Assembly: GCA_948144175.1 (NCBI GenBank)
Contig: CANXME010002122.1
Location: 124,001 to 188,000, forward strand
Length of the DNA: 64,000 nt
Origin: Closterium sp. NIES-65
Lineage: Eukaryota; Streptophyta; Zygnematophyceae; Desmidiales; Closteriaceae
Direction of reading: 5' to 3'
The position numbers were made by a program, and so were the translations under genes. Within the stretch, counting starts at the first letter, position 1; the number at the start of each line of letters is the position of its first letter. Below are positions 43,936 to 54,600 of the stretch, one piece after another. The notes below the pieces were generated by a model. That model saw only the letters and a program-made list of their open reading frames with translations. It was not told the DNA's origin and ran no database searches.

Positions 43936-45324
43936 TTAGTTACCTTTTCAACCCTTACGTTCACTAGATGAATATATTTCCTACTTTCTATTTGAGTGAG
44001 ACCACTTGATTCCGTGTACTATGCGAGATCTGAGCGCTTCCGTTCTCCCTGGCATTTGCATTTTAAGTTCCGATACTGACCGACCTAGCCAATGCACCAT
44101 TTTCTCTATACATGTATGTTCAATACATTTTAAACCTTTTTAGCTGGCTAGATTGATATATTTCCCACCTTCTGATCGAGTGAGACCGTTAGATTCCCTC
44201 TACTTTTTGAGAAACGAGCGTTTCCGTTCTCCCTGGCCCCACCTGCACTATGAGTGCGAAATGCCGGCCAGACTGGCCGATGCACCATTTTCTCTACACA
44301 TGTACGTTAGTTACCTTTCAAACCCTTACGTTCACTAGATGAATATATTTCCTACTTTCTATTTGAGTGAGACCACTAGATTCCGTGTACTATACGAGAT
44401 CTGAGCGGTTCCGTTCTCCCAGGCATTTGCACTCTAAGTTCCCATACTGTCCGACCTGGCCAATGCACCATTTTCTATATACATATGCATTAGATTCCTT
44501 TCGAACCTTACTAGCTCACTAGATATATATATTTCCCACGTTTTGATCGAGTGAGACCGCTAGATTCCTTTTACTTTTTGAGAAATGAGCGTTTCCGTTC
44601 TCCTTGGCCCTACTTGCACTATAAGTGCGAAATGCCGGCCAGACTGGCCGATGCACCATTTTCTCTACACATGTGCGTTAGTTACCTTTCAAACCCTTAC
44701 GTTCACTAGATGAATTTATTTCCTACCTTCTATTTGAGTGAGGCTACTAGATTCCGTGTACTATGCGAGATCCGAGCGCTTCCGTTCTTCCTGGCATTTG
44801 CACTCTAAGTTCCCATACTGACCGACCTGGCCAATGCACCACTTTCCATATACATATGCATTAGATTCCTTCCGAACCTTATTAGCTCACTAGATTTATA
44901 TATTTCCTACCTTCTGATCGAGTGAGACCGCTAGATTCCCTTTACTTTTTGAGAAATGAGCGTTTCCGTTCTCCTTGGCCCTAGTTGCACTATAAGTGCG
45001 AAATGCCGGCCAGACTGGCCGATGCACCATTTTCTCTACACATGTGCGTTAGTTACCTTCCAAACCCTTATGTTCACTAGATGAATTTATTTCCTACCTT
45101 CTATTTGAGTGAGACCACTAGATTCCGTGTACTATGCGAGATCTGAGCGCTTCCGTTCTCCCTGGCATTTGCACTTTAAGTTCCCATACTGGCCGACCTG
45201 GCCAATGCACCATTTTCCATATACATATGCATTAGATTCCTTTCGAACCTTATTAGCTCACTAGATTTATATATTTCCCAAGTTTTGATCGAGTGAGACC
45301 GCTAGATTCCCTTTACTTTTTGAG
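43936..45324. repeat. 371-bp dimeric satellite array, about 3.7 copies
   Basis: The landmark TCACTAGATG recurs at 43961, 44332, 44703 and 45074, exactly 371 bp apart. Each unit is two related monomers of about 185 bp: one with GAGATCTGAGCGCTTCC, the other with GAGAAATGAGCGTTTCC and GCCGGCCAGACTGGCC. Shared motifs are TTTGAGTGAGACC/ATCGAGTGAGACC and AATGCACCATTTTC. It is non-coding. It begins at the 3' LTR of B2 and ends abruptly in a pol fragment. Confidence 0.93.
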
Positions 45325-45327
45325 CGT

Positions 45328-46067
45328 CGTCGCTCTCAGCTCTGCCTTCGGATGAGTCCGTAGAGCCGAGTGGCCCGTATCCAGAGCTTGTGGGTTGTCT
45401 CATGTACCTGATGACCTGCACTTGACCAGACCTTGCATACCCTCTGAGCATTCTTGCACGCTATGTCGCTCCCGGCCGTCACCGGAAGGAGCACATGGAT
45501 GCAGCTAAGAGGGTGTTGCGCTACTTGTGCAATACGTCGGGCATGGGGCTAGTGCTTGGAGGGCGAGTCCCAGTTGTTCTCACTGGGCACTCAGACGCTT
45601 CTTGGGCAGACGACCAGGCTACTTAGCGGTCGTCTCAGGGTTACTCCTTGAGTCTTGGCTCTGGCTCAGTTTCTTGGCGTTCTACTCGCTCTTCTTCTGT
45701 TCTCAGCTCCAGTTGTGAGGCTGAGATCTACGCCACAGCCATGGCGGCCCAGGAGTTACGCTGGCTTACCTACTTGCTGACCGACCTTGGAGAGTGGCTT
45801 CGTTCTCCTCCAGTGCTGTACGTCGACAACAAGGCAGCCATTGCCTTGTGTGAGGAGCACAGACTGGAGCACAGAACGAAGCACATTGCTCTTCGCTACT
45901 TCCTTGCTCGAGAGCTGCAGCAGCATAGTCAACTTCGTCTGCGTTACGTGGCCTCTGAAGCCAACACTGCTGATATGTTCACCAAGGCGCTTCAGCCTTG
46001 TGACCATCAGCGCTTTTGCACTCTTCTAGGCCTTGTGCCTACTGGACCTCACTTGCTTACTTCTTGA
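45328..46067 (+). pseudogene. Family B-like RT tail and RNase H fragment
   Basis: Begins at the SALPSDESVE segment after RT and runs through RNase H (GHSDASW, SSCEAEIYA, LYVDNKAAIAL) to the natural end, TADMFTKAL...LLTS. Two in-frame stops occur (about 45424 and 45625). The last part is open (45648-46067). It shows the C-terminal region that B2 lost. It is followed by a 3' untranslated region and an LTR. Confidence 0.9.
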
Positions 46068-46302
46068 GTCTGTTTGTACTGTGATCTGTGTATATATATA
46101 CCTGCATGTTTACTCTTGCTAGGTTGTGATCATTGTATCTCTTGTTCTGTTATAAACCTGCATGTAAACTGGTCTTGTGACCACTTGCTTGTGCTCGGAA
46201 TTTGTGTGGTATCCTTGAGATCCACCCTGAGCTTGTTTTGTCTTGCTTTGCCTTGACTGGTCTTGTGACCCCTAGTTCTCCCCCACTTTGCTTGTGGGGG
46301 TG
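46068..46302 (+). other. 3' untranslated region of a family B-like element
   Basis: Contains TATATATATACC and TGGTCTTGTGACC motifs and ends in CCCCCACTTTGCTTGTGGGGGTG before the LTR. It parallels the 3' untranslated regions after B2 and B3. No coding sequence. Confidence 0.6.
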
Positions 46303-46437
46303 TGTCAAACATTATATATGTTGTGCTTGTTTAGGCTACAGTGGGTTAGCCTATAGGGGGTACACAATTCTAGGGTTAGGTACTTGTACTGATTTCAGTG
46401 CTAGTTCAATCACTTTTTCTTGTTCCTTCTTCCAACA
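46303..46437 (+). repeat. Short LTR (135 bp), 3' end of the preceding fragment
   Basis: TGTCAAACATTATATATG to TTCCAACA, with the family-typical AGGGGGTACA block. It is similar to, but diverged from, the B2 and B3 LTRs. Decayed Gag of copy C follows without an obvious PBS. Confidence 0.75.
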
Positions 46438-49400
46438 CTTACGCCCAGACCTACATGACCTCCTTCCGCAGCTGGAAGCTGCACCTAGCCTTCGAGTCGC
46501 AAATTCTTGTCTACCTTGCTATGGCGATGCCCTACGTTCTTCACTTCGACCTAGAGGGTAGGCTTGTTGACTTCTCTGTCTGGCTCCTCCATGCTACGCG
46601 CTTTCTCTAGAGCCAGCGTTAGGATAGTGAGAACTTCTGGGTGCACGCTATCGGTGATCTATCCGCGCCACTTGCCCTAACTTCACTAGGTCCTGACCCC
46701 AATGTCGAATACAGCAAGCGCTTCGCACAAGGGCGTGCTGCCCAATCCGTTTGGTAGTCCCGCGACGCGGCAACCTGCATTGCACTTAGCAGCCTCCTTC
46801 CCGAGTCAGAGGAGGCGTACTTCACCCAGGTTCGCACTACTAACGGCCTAGTTACTGCGATTAAGGCCCGCTACTCCACTCCCTCCTCTGCCTCTCTTGG
46901 CCGACTTTTCCTGTCGTTTTCGTTCCCTGGCCTTCCTTTGTTTGAGCGAGCTGCTGACCTTATAGCTCGCCTACGTTCACTAGACACTATTTACCGTGCT
47001 GCCTGTAGTGAGGCCCAGCTTGCACTGCTCCCCCCCCCTTATGGTGATCACTATCTACTTTATCGCCACTAGCCTCTCTCACCGCCTAGCCTCTAATCGT
47101 AACACACTTCTTCTGAAGCACTTTAGCAAGCTCTCCATCAACATCCTTCCGTCTGCACTTAAGGGCGTTGAGAACAACCTCTGCTATGTAGCTTCCGCCT
47201 CTAGCGCTGTACCCCTTCCACTGTTCCAGGGGTGCACTGTTCCATAGTTGCGCACCTTTATTGCCTCTCTTGCCACTACTGTGTCCGAGGAGAATTCGGC
47301 CGCCGCCACCACCGGTGCGCGGTTTAGGAGCAGGGGGGGCAAGAAAAGCGGCAAGGGTGCGTGCAGCGGCGAAGGTAGTGGAGGTAGCAGAGATGGAGAG
47401 GCTAGCGGTATTAGAGGGAGCGACGGATTCGGCGACGAGCCTAGTGCACCCACAAGTGGTCCGCCTACTGCGTCTGGTAGAGGCGCCGCTCAGGGTGGTC
47501 AGGTGCCTGTAGGGCCGTCAACTGGAGGTGCTGGAGTGGCGGCCTAGTACATGACTCAGCGGCAGCAACAGCAGCACCACCTGTCAAACTATAGTTGTTA
47601 CAGTTTGTATTGTTTAGTCTAGGTGGTGTACACATTGGTTAGTGCTAGGGCTAGTTTTGCTATATCAACCCTTGGCAGCAGCAGTAGCAGTCGCAGCATC
47701 CATCGCAGCCCTAGCAGCAGCAGCAGTGGCAGCAGGTGCAGCAGGCGTCCGGGTCAGCGTCAGCTGCAGCAGCCGCCTTCATTGTGGGGACCTCGCAGCC
47801 TTGGCAGTGCTGGACGTGGCACTGGACCGCCCAACTTTGCGTCGTGTGGAGACACCCACCCACCCTGCCCGTACGTTGTTCAGTCTGGTACTCGTCGGGG
47901 CTACCGTTGCTGCTGCTTTCACCCGCCGGGTTAGTGCTTTGCTCCGCTCACTGACCGTGTTTGTGCGGAGCGCGACCCTGGCCGTGCTCTTTACTGGCTG
48001 CCTCTTGTTCAGACGCATGGTCCCGGTCTGTGGGACATGTCTATGTCCAAGTTGCTTGATTTGTTAGGATCTGTTGCATGCTATTTATGTTGATGTTGAC
48101 CATAGCGCTCCTGGATTTGTTTGCTCACATGTTCATAGCTTAGGTGCTAGTATTGACTCTTCGCCTGTTGCTAGCGTAGGTGCTTGTGTAGACTCTAGTC
48201 CAGGTGCCACTTTGGTAGGCACGTCGCTCTCATTCACGTTGAACTCTGGTGCGTCACAATATTTCTTCGCGACCACACGTCTCCGAGATCACTTCTTGCA
48301 CCGGTTTCAGTTGCACTGGCTGATCTCAATTTGGGACTAGTCCTTGCTTGCTACTCTTCTACTCTCCGTGCCCGCCTGCCCCCTTGGGTGTCCTGACTGG
48401 CCTCCATGTCCCCTCATTCTCCAAGAACTTGGTGGGTGTGCGCCCCCTTCAAGGCTGTCATGTTGAGGTTTGATTTCCTCCATCACCTCCACGGACAAGC
48501 TCTCGCCTCGCGCCCTCCCCTGCGTCTTCCTAAGTTTCCCCTAGGACTTCTTTGACATAATTTTCTACCACCCTCCCCTTCACCGGTTCCTTGACTCCCG
48601 CGACGTCCGTTTTGACGAGTAAGTGCGTGACTACACTCGTTACCCCTGTCGCGGTCTCCCGGTCCCCCCCCCCCCTCTCTTTCTCACTCCCGCCCCTCCC
48701 CCTGCCCTTGCTCCTCTAGTAAACCCTCCCCCCCTTGGTCCCGCCCCAGCTGGTGTGTCGCACGTCACCCCTCCCCTCTCGGTAGCCCCTCAGGTCCCGT
48801 CCCCTTCTCTACAGTCGTCTTCACAGTCACCGTAGCAGCTGTCAGTGCTCCCACCACGGCCTATCGCGGACTCTGGGAGTGTTGGTGCTAGAGGTGAGGG
48901 CGCTGGAGGTGCTAGCTTTGGGGGTGATGGAGTCGGAGTTGCGGGTGCGACTGCCGGAGGTACCGGTTCTGGGGGTGTTGGAATTGGAGGTGCTATCCCT
49001 GGAAGTGCCATGTCTGGAGGTGAGGGTGCACCTCCTACTGGAACTGGAGACACTGGAGCTGGTCGCATTGAGGCTGGGGGTACGCGTTTTGGGGGTGGTG
49101 CGATCGGCAAAAGTGCTGTGGAGGGTGGAGTCGGGTCTACTACTCCTGCCAACACTACCCTGCCTCCCCACCGCTACCCAACCCAGCACCAGGCTCTACT
49201 TCATCTCGAGTGTGCGGAGCAACAGAGGTCGGAGCGCGAGCGACTAGAGCTGGAGCATTAGCAACGAGAGCATAGCGGCACCAGCAGCAGCAATAACAGT
49301 CGCAGCAGCCGTCGCAGCTGATGCCCCCTGTCACTGGCTTTCGGGCCCTAGGTCTTCCTTATTCTCCTCCTGCTTCCTCCCCTTCTCCTCCTATGTATGA

Positions 49401-50206
49401 TCCTACGTCTCCTCCACCTGACTCCACCTTGGCTGTTTTCCCTCTTTCTCAGTTTAAGTCACCTCTTGCTCCCCGTCCTCACACTTGGGCTACTCGATGT
49501 TCTCCTCATGCTCGTCCCTCGTCCCCTGTCACTGACCTTTGTACTATTTTGTTCCATTCTAGCCCACCTCGTCTTTCTCAGTCTGTGCTTCCTTCCCCTT
49601 CTGAGTTGTCCCTCACCGCTGCCTCCTCCACTCCTATCTCTGACCACTACCGCGTGTACCGTCCCGTGTTCTTGCCTCCCTTATTACGAACCCTCGTGCC
49701 TCCCTGTCATATGTCTCGGCTCTCACTGCCGCTGTCACTGACTTCGCCGCTACTCGCCGCCTTGATTGCGCCACCCGTGTGGTGGCTACTTGTCCTACCC
49801 GTCCTCTGTCCGTCGGGGGTGAGTTCACCCTTGGCTGTGACGTTCACTAGGGCAGGCAGTTTGATCTCGAGTTCCTGGCAGCCACTTCGCCTCATATCTG
49901 TGCCATGCTGCTTTCCCCTGAGGGAGACCCCGACGCCCTTAACATACTGACTCCTTGCATTTACGCTGAGGCAGTGTCAGAGCCTTGGCCCTCGTAGTGG
50001 AGAGCTGCCATGGACGCAGAGATGGCCTCCTACAGATCCACAGGTACCTACGTCGATGAGGTTCCCCCTCCGGGGGCGAATGAGTCGATGATATGTGGAT
50101 CGTCAAGGCGAAGCGGCCGCCGGACTTCAAGGCGCGCTACGTGGTAAGAGGTTTCAGTCACCGCGGGGGAGTTGACTTTTTTCAGGCCTTCGCACTAACC
50201 CTGAAG
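46438..50206 (+). pseudogene. Decayed copia Gag-Pol, copy C, 5' part
   Basis: An old and divergent relative of family B. Gag lies at about 46520-47547 (MAMPYVLHFDLEGRLVDF, like MATPSVLAFDAEGRAIDF), with several stops. The Cys/His motif at about 47850-47935 retains C-X13-C-X3-H. A protease trace (LNSGAS, Asp changed to Asn) lies near 48240. The integrase is mostly deleted; only the DKLSPRALPCVFL-type tail remains near 48490. A Gly/Ala/Thr-rich linker occupies 48840-49260. A Pro/Ser-rich stretch follows, and RT begins near 50005 (AAMDAEMASYRSTGTYVDEVPPPG). It stops at the LKLTT motif, where a hAT-like element has inserted. The pol resumes at 58310. Confidence 0.82.
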
Positions 50207-50214
50207 TTGACCAC
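50207..50214. repeat. Left 8-bp target-site duplication
   Basis: TTGACCAC, repeated exactly at 58310-58317 on the other side of the inserted DNA. Removing the insert restores the conserved copia RT stretch LKLTTLWVLL. Confidence 0.88.
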
Positions 50215-50326
50215 CAGGGCTAATTTTTTGTTTCAAGCAACCCTTATCATCAGTCTTGCACCATAGCAAAAACCCTGATTATCAGTGTGACCCCTTGAGA
50301 AAATTCTTTCCCATCAGGGTTTTCAA

Positions 50327-50401
50327 TGTCAAACTCATATGCTATAGTCTGTGTAGGCTATAGTGGGGTAGACAATATGGGGTACAACACTTTTAGGTTT
50401 T
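50327..50401 (+). repeat. Old short-LTR remnant, left half (right half at 57809-57860)
   Basis: TGTCAAACTCATATGC, then TATGGGGTACAAC and TTTAGGTTTTCCTAC, resembles the LTR at 63129-63258. Its right half (TTGTACCCACCTGC through TAGTTCATTCAT) follows the 3' LTR of B3. The B3 insertion split it at the shared CCTAC. No internal region remains, so it was probably a solo LTR. Confidence 0.7.
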
Positions 50402-50406
50402 CCTAC

Positions 50407-50537
50407 TGTCACAACTTGTAGCTTATGCTTGTGTGTAGGCTATAGTGGGGTATCCCATAGGGGGTACAACACAAATAGGGTTGGTACTTGTACTCACACA
50501 TCTCATAGTTCATTCATTCGTGTTCATTACTTTCACA
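50407..50537 (+). repeat. 5' LTR of B3 (131 bp)
   Basis: TGTCACAACTTGTAGC to ACTTTCACA, matched by the 3' LTR at 57673-57803. Unusually short for a copia LTR; the promoter elements cannot be placed by eye. Confidence 0.93.
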
Positions 50538-50549
50538 TGGAATCAGAGC
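50538..50549 (+). promoter_or_regulatory. Primer binding site of B3, one mismatch to the usual motif
   Basis: TGGAATCAGAGC directly abuts the LTR. It is the initiator-Met-tRNA PBS (TGGTATCAGAGC) with T changed to A at position four. Confidence 0.85.
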
Positions 50550-50631
50550 AGGTCCCCTCATAGGGACTGCTCCTTGGGCCCACCGAAGCGCGCCTCGAGT
50601 CGCGCTCTCCCCTTTCTTTTTTTTTAGCGAC

Positions 50632-51677
50632 CCGCTGTGTCGCCCCTAGCGGCCCGTCGCGCCGCCTTTACCGTCGCGTCGAGCCGCCCTAGCGGCTAGA
50701 CGTGCTGCCCTTGCAGCGGCCGGTCGCGCCGCCCTACCTCGCGGCCCCGCCGCCTCATCGCGCGGCCCCGCCTCCCCTTCCTCGCGGCCCCGCCGCCCCA
50801 TCGTGCGGCCCCGCCGCACCTTCCTTGCGGCCCAACCGCCCTCTCGAGCGGCCCCGCCGCCCCTTCTAGCGGCCCCGCAGCCCTTCCTCGCGGCCCCGCC
50901 GCCCCGTCGAGCGGCCCCGCCGCCCTTCCTCGCGGCCCCGCTGCCCCGTCGCGCGGCCCTACTGCCGCCCTACCTACGGCCCGGCCGCCGCCCTACCTGC
51001 GCCCCACCCGCCACCCTACCTGCAGCCCACACGCCACCCTAACTGGGGCCCACCCACCGCCCTGCCTGCGGCCCACCCGCCGCCCTACCTGCGGCCGACC
51101 CGCCGCCCTACCTGCAGCCCACCCGCCGCCCTACCTGCGGCCCACCAGCCGCCCTACCTGCGGCCCTACCGCCGCCCTACGTGCGGCCCTCCTCCGCCCT
51201 ACCTGCGGCCCACCCGCCGCCCTACCTGCGGCCCACCCGCCGCCCTACCTGCGGCCCACCCGCCACCCTACCTGCGGCCCACCCGCCGCCCTACCTGCGG
51301 CCCACCCGCCGCCCTACCTTCGCGGCCCAGCCGCCCTACCTACGCGGCCCAGCACCGGCCGAGCCGCCCAGCAGCAGCCGAGCCGCCTAGCCGCAGCCGA
51401 GCCGCCCAGCATCAACCAAGCCGCCCAGCAGCAACCGAACCGCCCAGCAGCAGCCGAGCCGCCCGGGAGCAGCCGAGCTGCCCAGGAGCCGCCGAGCCGC
51501 CCAGCAGCAGCCGAGCCGCCCACGAGCCGCCGAGCCGCCCGACCGCAGCCGAGCCGCCCAGCAGCCGCCGAGCCGCCCTGCCACCGGGCCGCCCGACCTG
51601 CCCTGTCTGGTGACCACGGCACTGCCCCACTGCTACTGCGTGCCCTTCCCCACTGCTTGCACTGCTAGTCTGTCGTC
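50632..51677 (+). repeat. GC-rich tandem-repeat leader of B3
   Basis: About 1 kb between PBS and Gag. The first part is CGCGGCCCCGCCGCCC-like repeats (50640-50990). Then comes a regular 23-bp minisatellite (CCTACCTGCGGCCCACCCG units, about 51000-51320; for example unit starts 51201, 51224, 51247). Last are AGCCGAGCCGCCCAGCAGC-like repeats (51350-51590). It is non-coding as judged by the absence of any conserved frame between B copies. Confidence 0.85.
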
Positions 51678-54600
51678 ATGGCTACCCCCAGTGTCCTCGC
51701 TTTTGACGCTGAGGGTCGAGCCATTGACTTTGAGGTCTGGGTCGACGACCTGCAGTTGCTTTTACAGTGCGATAGGGCGGACGGTCTTTCTCTCTTTGAC
51801 CTCACCTCTGGCGCCTCTCCTGCTCCTGTTGTTGATGCTGACCCCACTGTTCGCTCTAAGTGGGCCACCCACGATGCTGTTGCACGTCTAGCTGTGCGTC
51901 GCCACTTGCCCACCACTGAGCGCGCGCACTTTAGTCAGTACAAGAGAGCTCAGACTTTGTACGACGTTATCGTTGCGCGCTATTCTTCCCCTACCACTGC
52001 TGCACTGAGCCGTCTCATGCTACCGTACCTCTTTCCTGATCTCACTGCCTTTCCCTCTACTGCTGACCTCATTACGCACCTTTCCACTAGTGACACTCGC
52101 TACCGCGCTGCCCTTCCTACTGAGTTCTGCGCCAAGAACCCTCCACCCATGTACATCGCTCTCTATTACATAGTCACTCGCCTCCCTGACTCCCTTCGCG
52201 TAGTCAGGGACCACTTCCTCTCATTCTGTCCCACCACCCTCAGTGTCGACCTCCTCGAGAAGGCCCTCCTAGCGGCGGAGAAGAGTATAGTCGCTGTAGG
52301 AGCCTCTCGTGGTGACCCGCGCACCCCCATCTTTGGAGGGTGTTTTCCTTCCCCCTGCTGCCCTCTGTTGCCTCTGCTGCTGCTGTCGACCTGCTTGGTA
52401 TTGAGTCGGTCAGCGCGGCGTTTGCCCCTAGCGGGAGACGCCGCCCTGGCAAGGGCAAGGGGGGCAAGGGCGCGGGTGGAGCTGGCGGGGGCGGTGGAGG
52501 TGGCGGTGGAGGCGGCGGAGGGAGTGGGGGTGGTAGTGGGAGGGGTGACGGGAGTGGTGGCGGTGGCGGCGGCAGCGGCCACCGAGGTGGTGGCGGCGGA
52601 GGCGGTGGGAGCGGAGGCGGTAGTAGTGGCGGAGGTGGAGGCGGTGGGGGCGGAAGAGGTGGAGCTGGTCGGGGTAGTGCCCCGCAGAGGAGCGGCTCTG
52701 GTGGTGGTCAGCGGCAGCAGCAGCAGCAGCAGCGTGCTCGGGACGTCCCCACGCCTCAGCAGCTCCGTGAGTGGTACACGCAGAGTCAGCGTGGTGGAGG
52801 CTTTAGCCCGTGCACCTACGTTCTTCGCAGCGGCGACCGCGCGGGTGAGCACTGTGGGGGTGCCCACTCCACCCGGCGCTGCTTTGGCCGCCTGATGGAC
52901 ACTTGGTGTCAGCAGTTCCCTAACGCTTCTAAGATCCCCCGCTGGGGAGACCTTTATGAGATCTTTGAGCTAGACTTTGATGCTATCCTTGCTGCCATGT
53001 ATGTTGTGTCTATTAGTGATGAGGGTGAATGTTACCGGTGTTTCCCGCCCGACCCGGGCATTGGTACGCCCGCGCTAGGTGCTGGTGAGGCTGCGCTCTC
53101 AGGTTCTGGTGAGGCTGCACTCTCAGGTACTGGTGAGGATGCGCTCTCAGGTATTGGTGAGGCTGCGCTCTCAGGTACCACGTCGGCTTCGGCCTCCCTC
53201 ACCTTTACACTTGACCTTGGGGCTTCTCGCTCCTTCTTTCAAGACCGCACCACACTCACGCCGCTTGGTCGGGTCCCTCGGGCGCCTTGTCTGGTCTGTA
53301 CCTTCCCTCGTTCTCGACGAACTTGGTGAGTGGTGCTGCCCTACAGGATGCGGGGATTCACCAGTTTACTCCTGCGAGTCAGCGGGTGACCCACTGCTCG
53401 GACGCGCGCACAGGTCGGCACCTGGCCATGTTTTCGCGTCGGCCGGGGTCGAGCCTCTACACCCTTACCACTGAGTCTCCTCCTGTCCCTGCGTCTGGCC
53501 AGGTAGTTGCGTCGGGTCAGGTGTTTGCTGCTGCGTCCAGGTCTGGTCCTGAGTCTGCCCCCTGCTCGTGTCGCCTCCTGTCTCACGAGACTCTCCTGTG
53601 GCACCACCGTCTTGGCCACCCCTCCTTGCCCCGTCTCAGGGACATGGCTTCCCGTGTCCTTGTCTCTGGTCTTCCCCGGTCTCTCCCTCCTCTTCCTTCG
53701 GGGCCAGGACCTTTCTGTGTCCCTTGTGTCGAGGGGCGCCTTTGGGCTGACCCCACTCCCAGTTTCCTCCGACAGAGGCTCCTCTGCAAACGCTTCACAT
53801 GGACGTGTGGGGCTTGGCCCGCATCCGTGGACAGGGTCACGAGCGCTACTTCCTACTGGTGGTTGACGACTACTCGCGTTTCACCACAGTCTTCCCCTTG
53901 CGCAGCAAGGGTGATGTCACTGAGGTGTTGATCGACAGGATCCGCGCAGCTCGTCTCCAGCTCAGGAGGAGCTTCGGCTCGGACTTTCCTGTTCTGCGTA
54001 TGCACTCTGACCGAGGTGGAGAGTTTTCCTCTGGCCTTCTGCGAGCCTACTGTTGTGCACAGGGCATCCGCCAGACCTTTACGCTTCCGGACTCTCCACA
54101 GAAAAATGGGATTGCTGAGCGCTGCATTGGCATGGTCATGGACGTCGCTCGTACGTCCATGATGCATGCGGCTGCCCCCCATTTTCTGTGGCCGTTTGCG
54201 GTACGGTACGCGTCGCATCAGATCAACCTTCACCGCGGGGTTTCCCGGCCGGGGAAGGTCCGCACCTCCCCGTCCCTCCTGTGGACTGGGAAGGTCGGCG
54301 ATGCGTCTGCGTTCCGTGTCTGGGGATCTCGGGCGTTTGTCCGCGACTTGTCTGCGGACAAGCTTTCCCCCCGTGCTGCTCCCTGTGTCTTCCTTGGCTT
54401 CCCCCCTGACGCTCCAGGGTGGCAGTTCTACCACCCCTCTTCTCGTCGTGTTCTGTCCTCCCATGACGTCACGTTGGACGAGTCAGTCCCCTTCTACCGC
54501 CTCTTCCCCTACCGCACTCCTCCCCTCCCCTCGCCACCGGACTTCCTTGTGCCAGGTCCCCCCCCGGTAGACCCCCTCCCCCCTCATGTTCGTGCCCCTT

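Noticed and set aside
43936-45324. CRISPR-like array
   Set aside because: The repeats are 371-bp satellite units with no short direct repeats and unique spacers; the context is eukaryotic.
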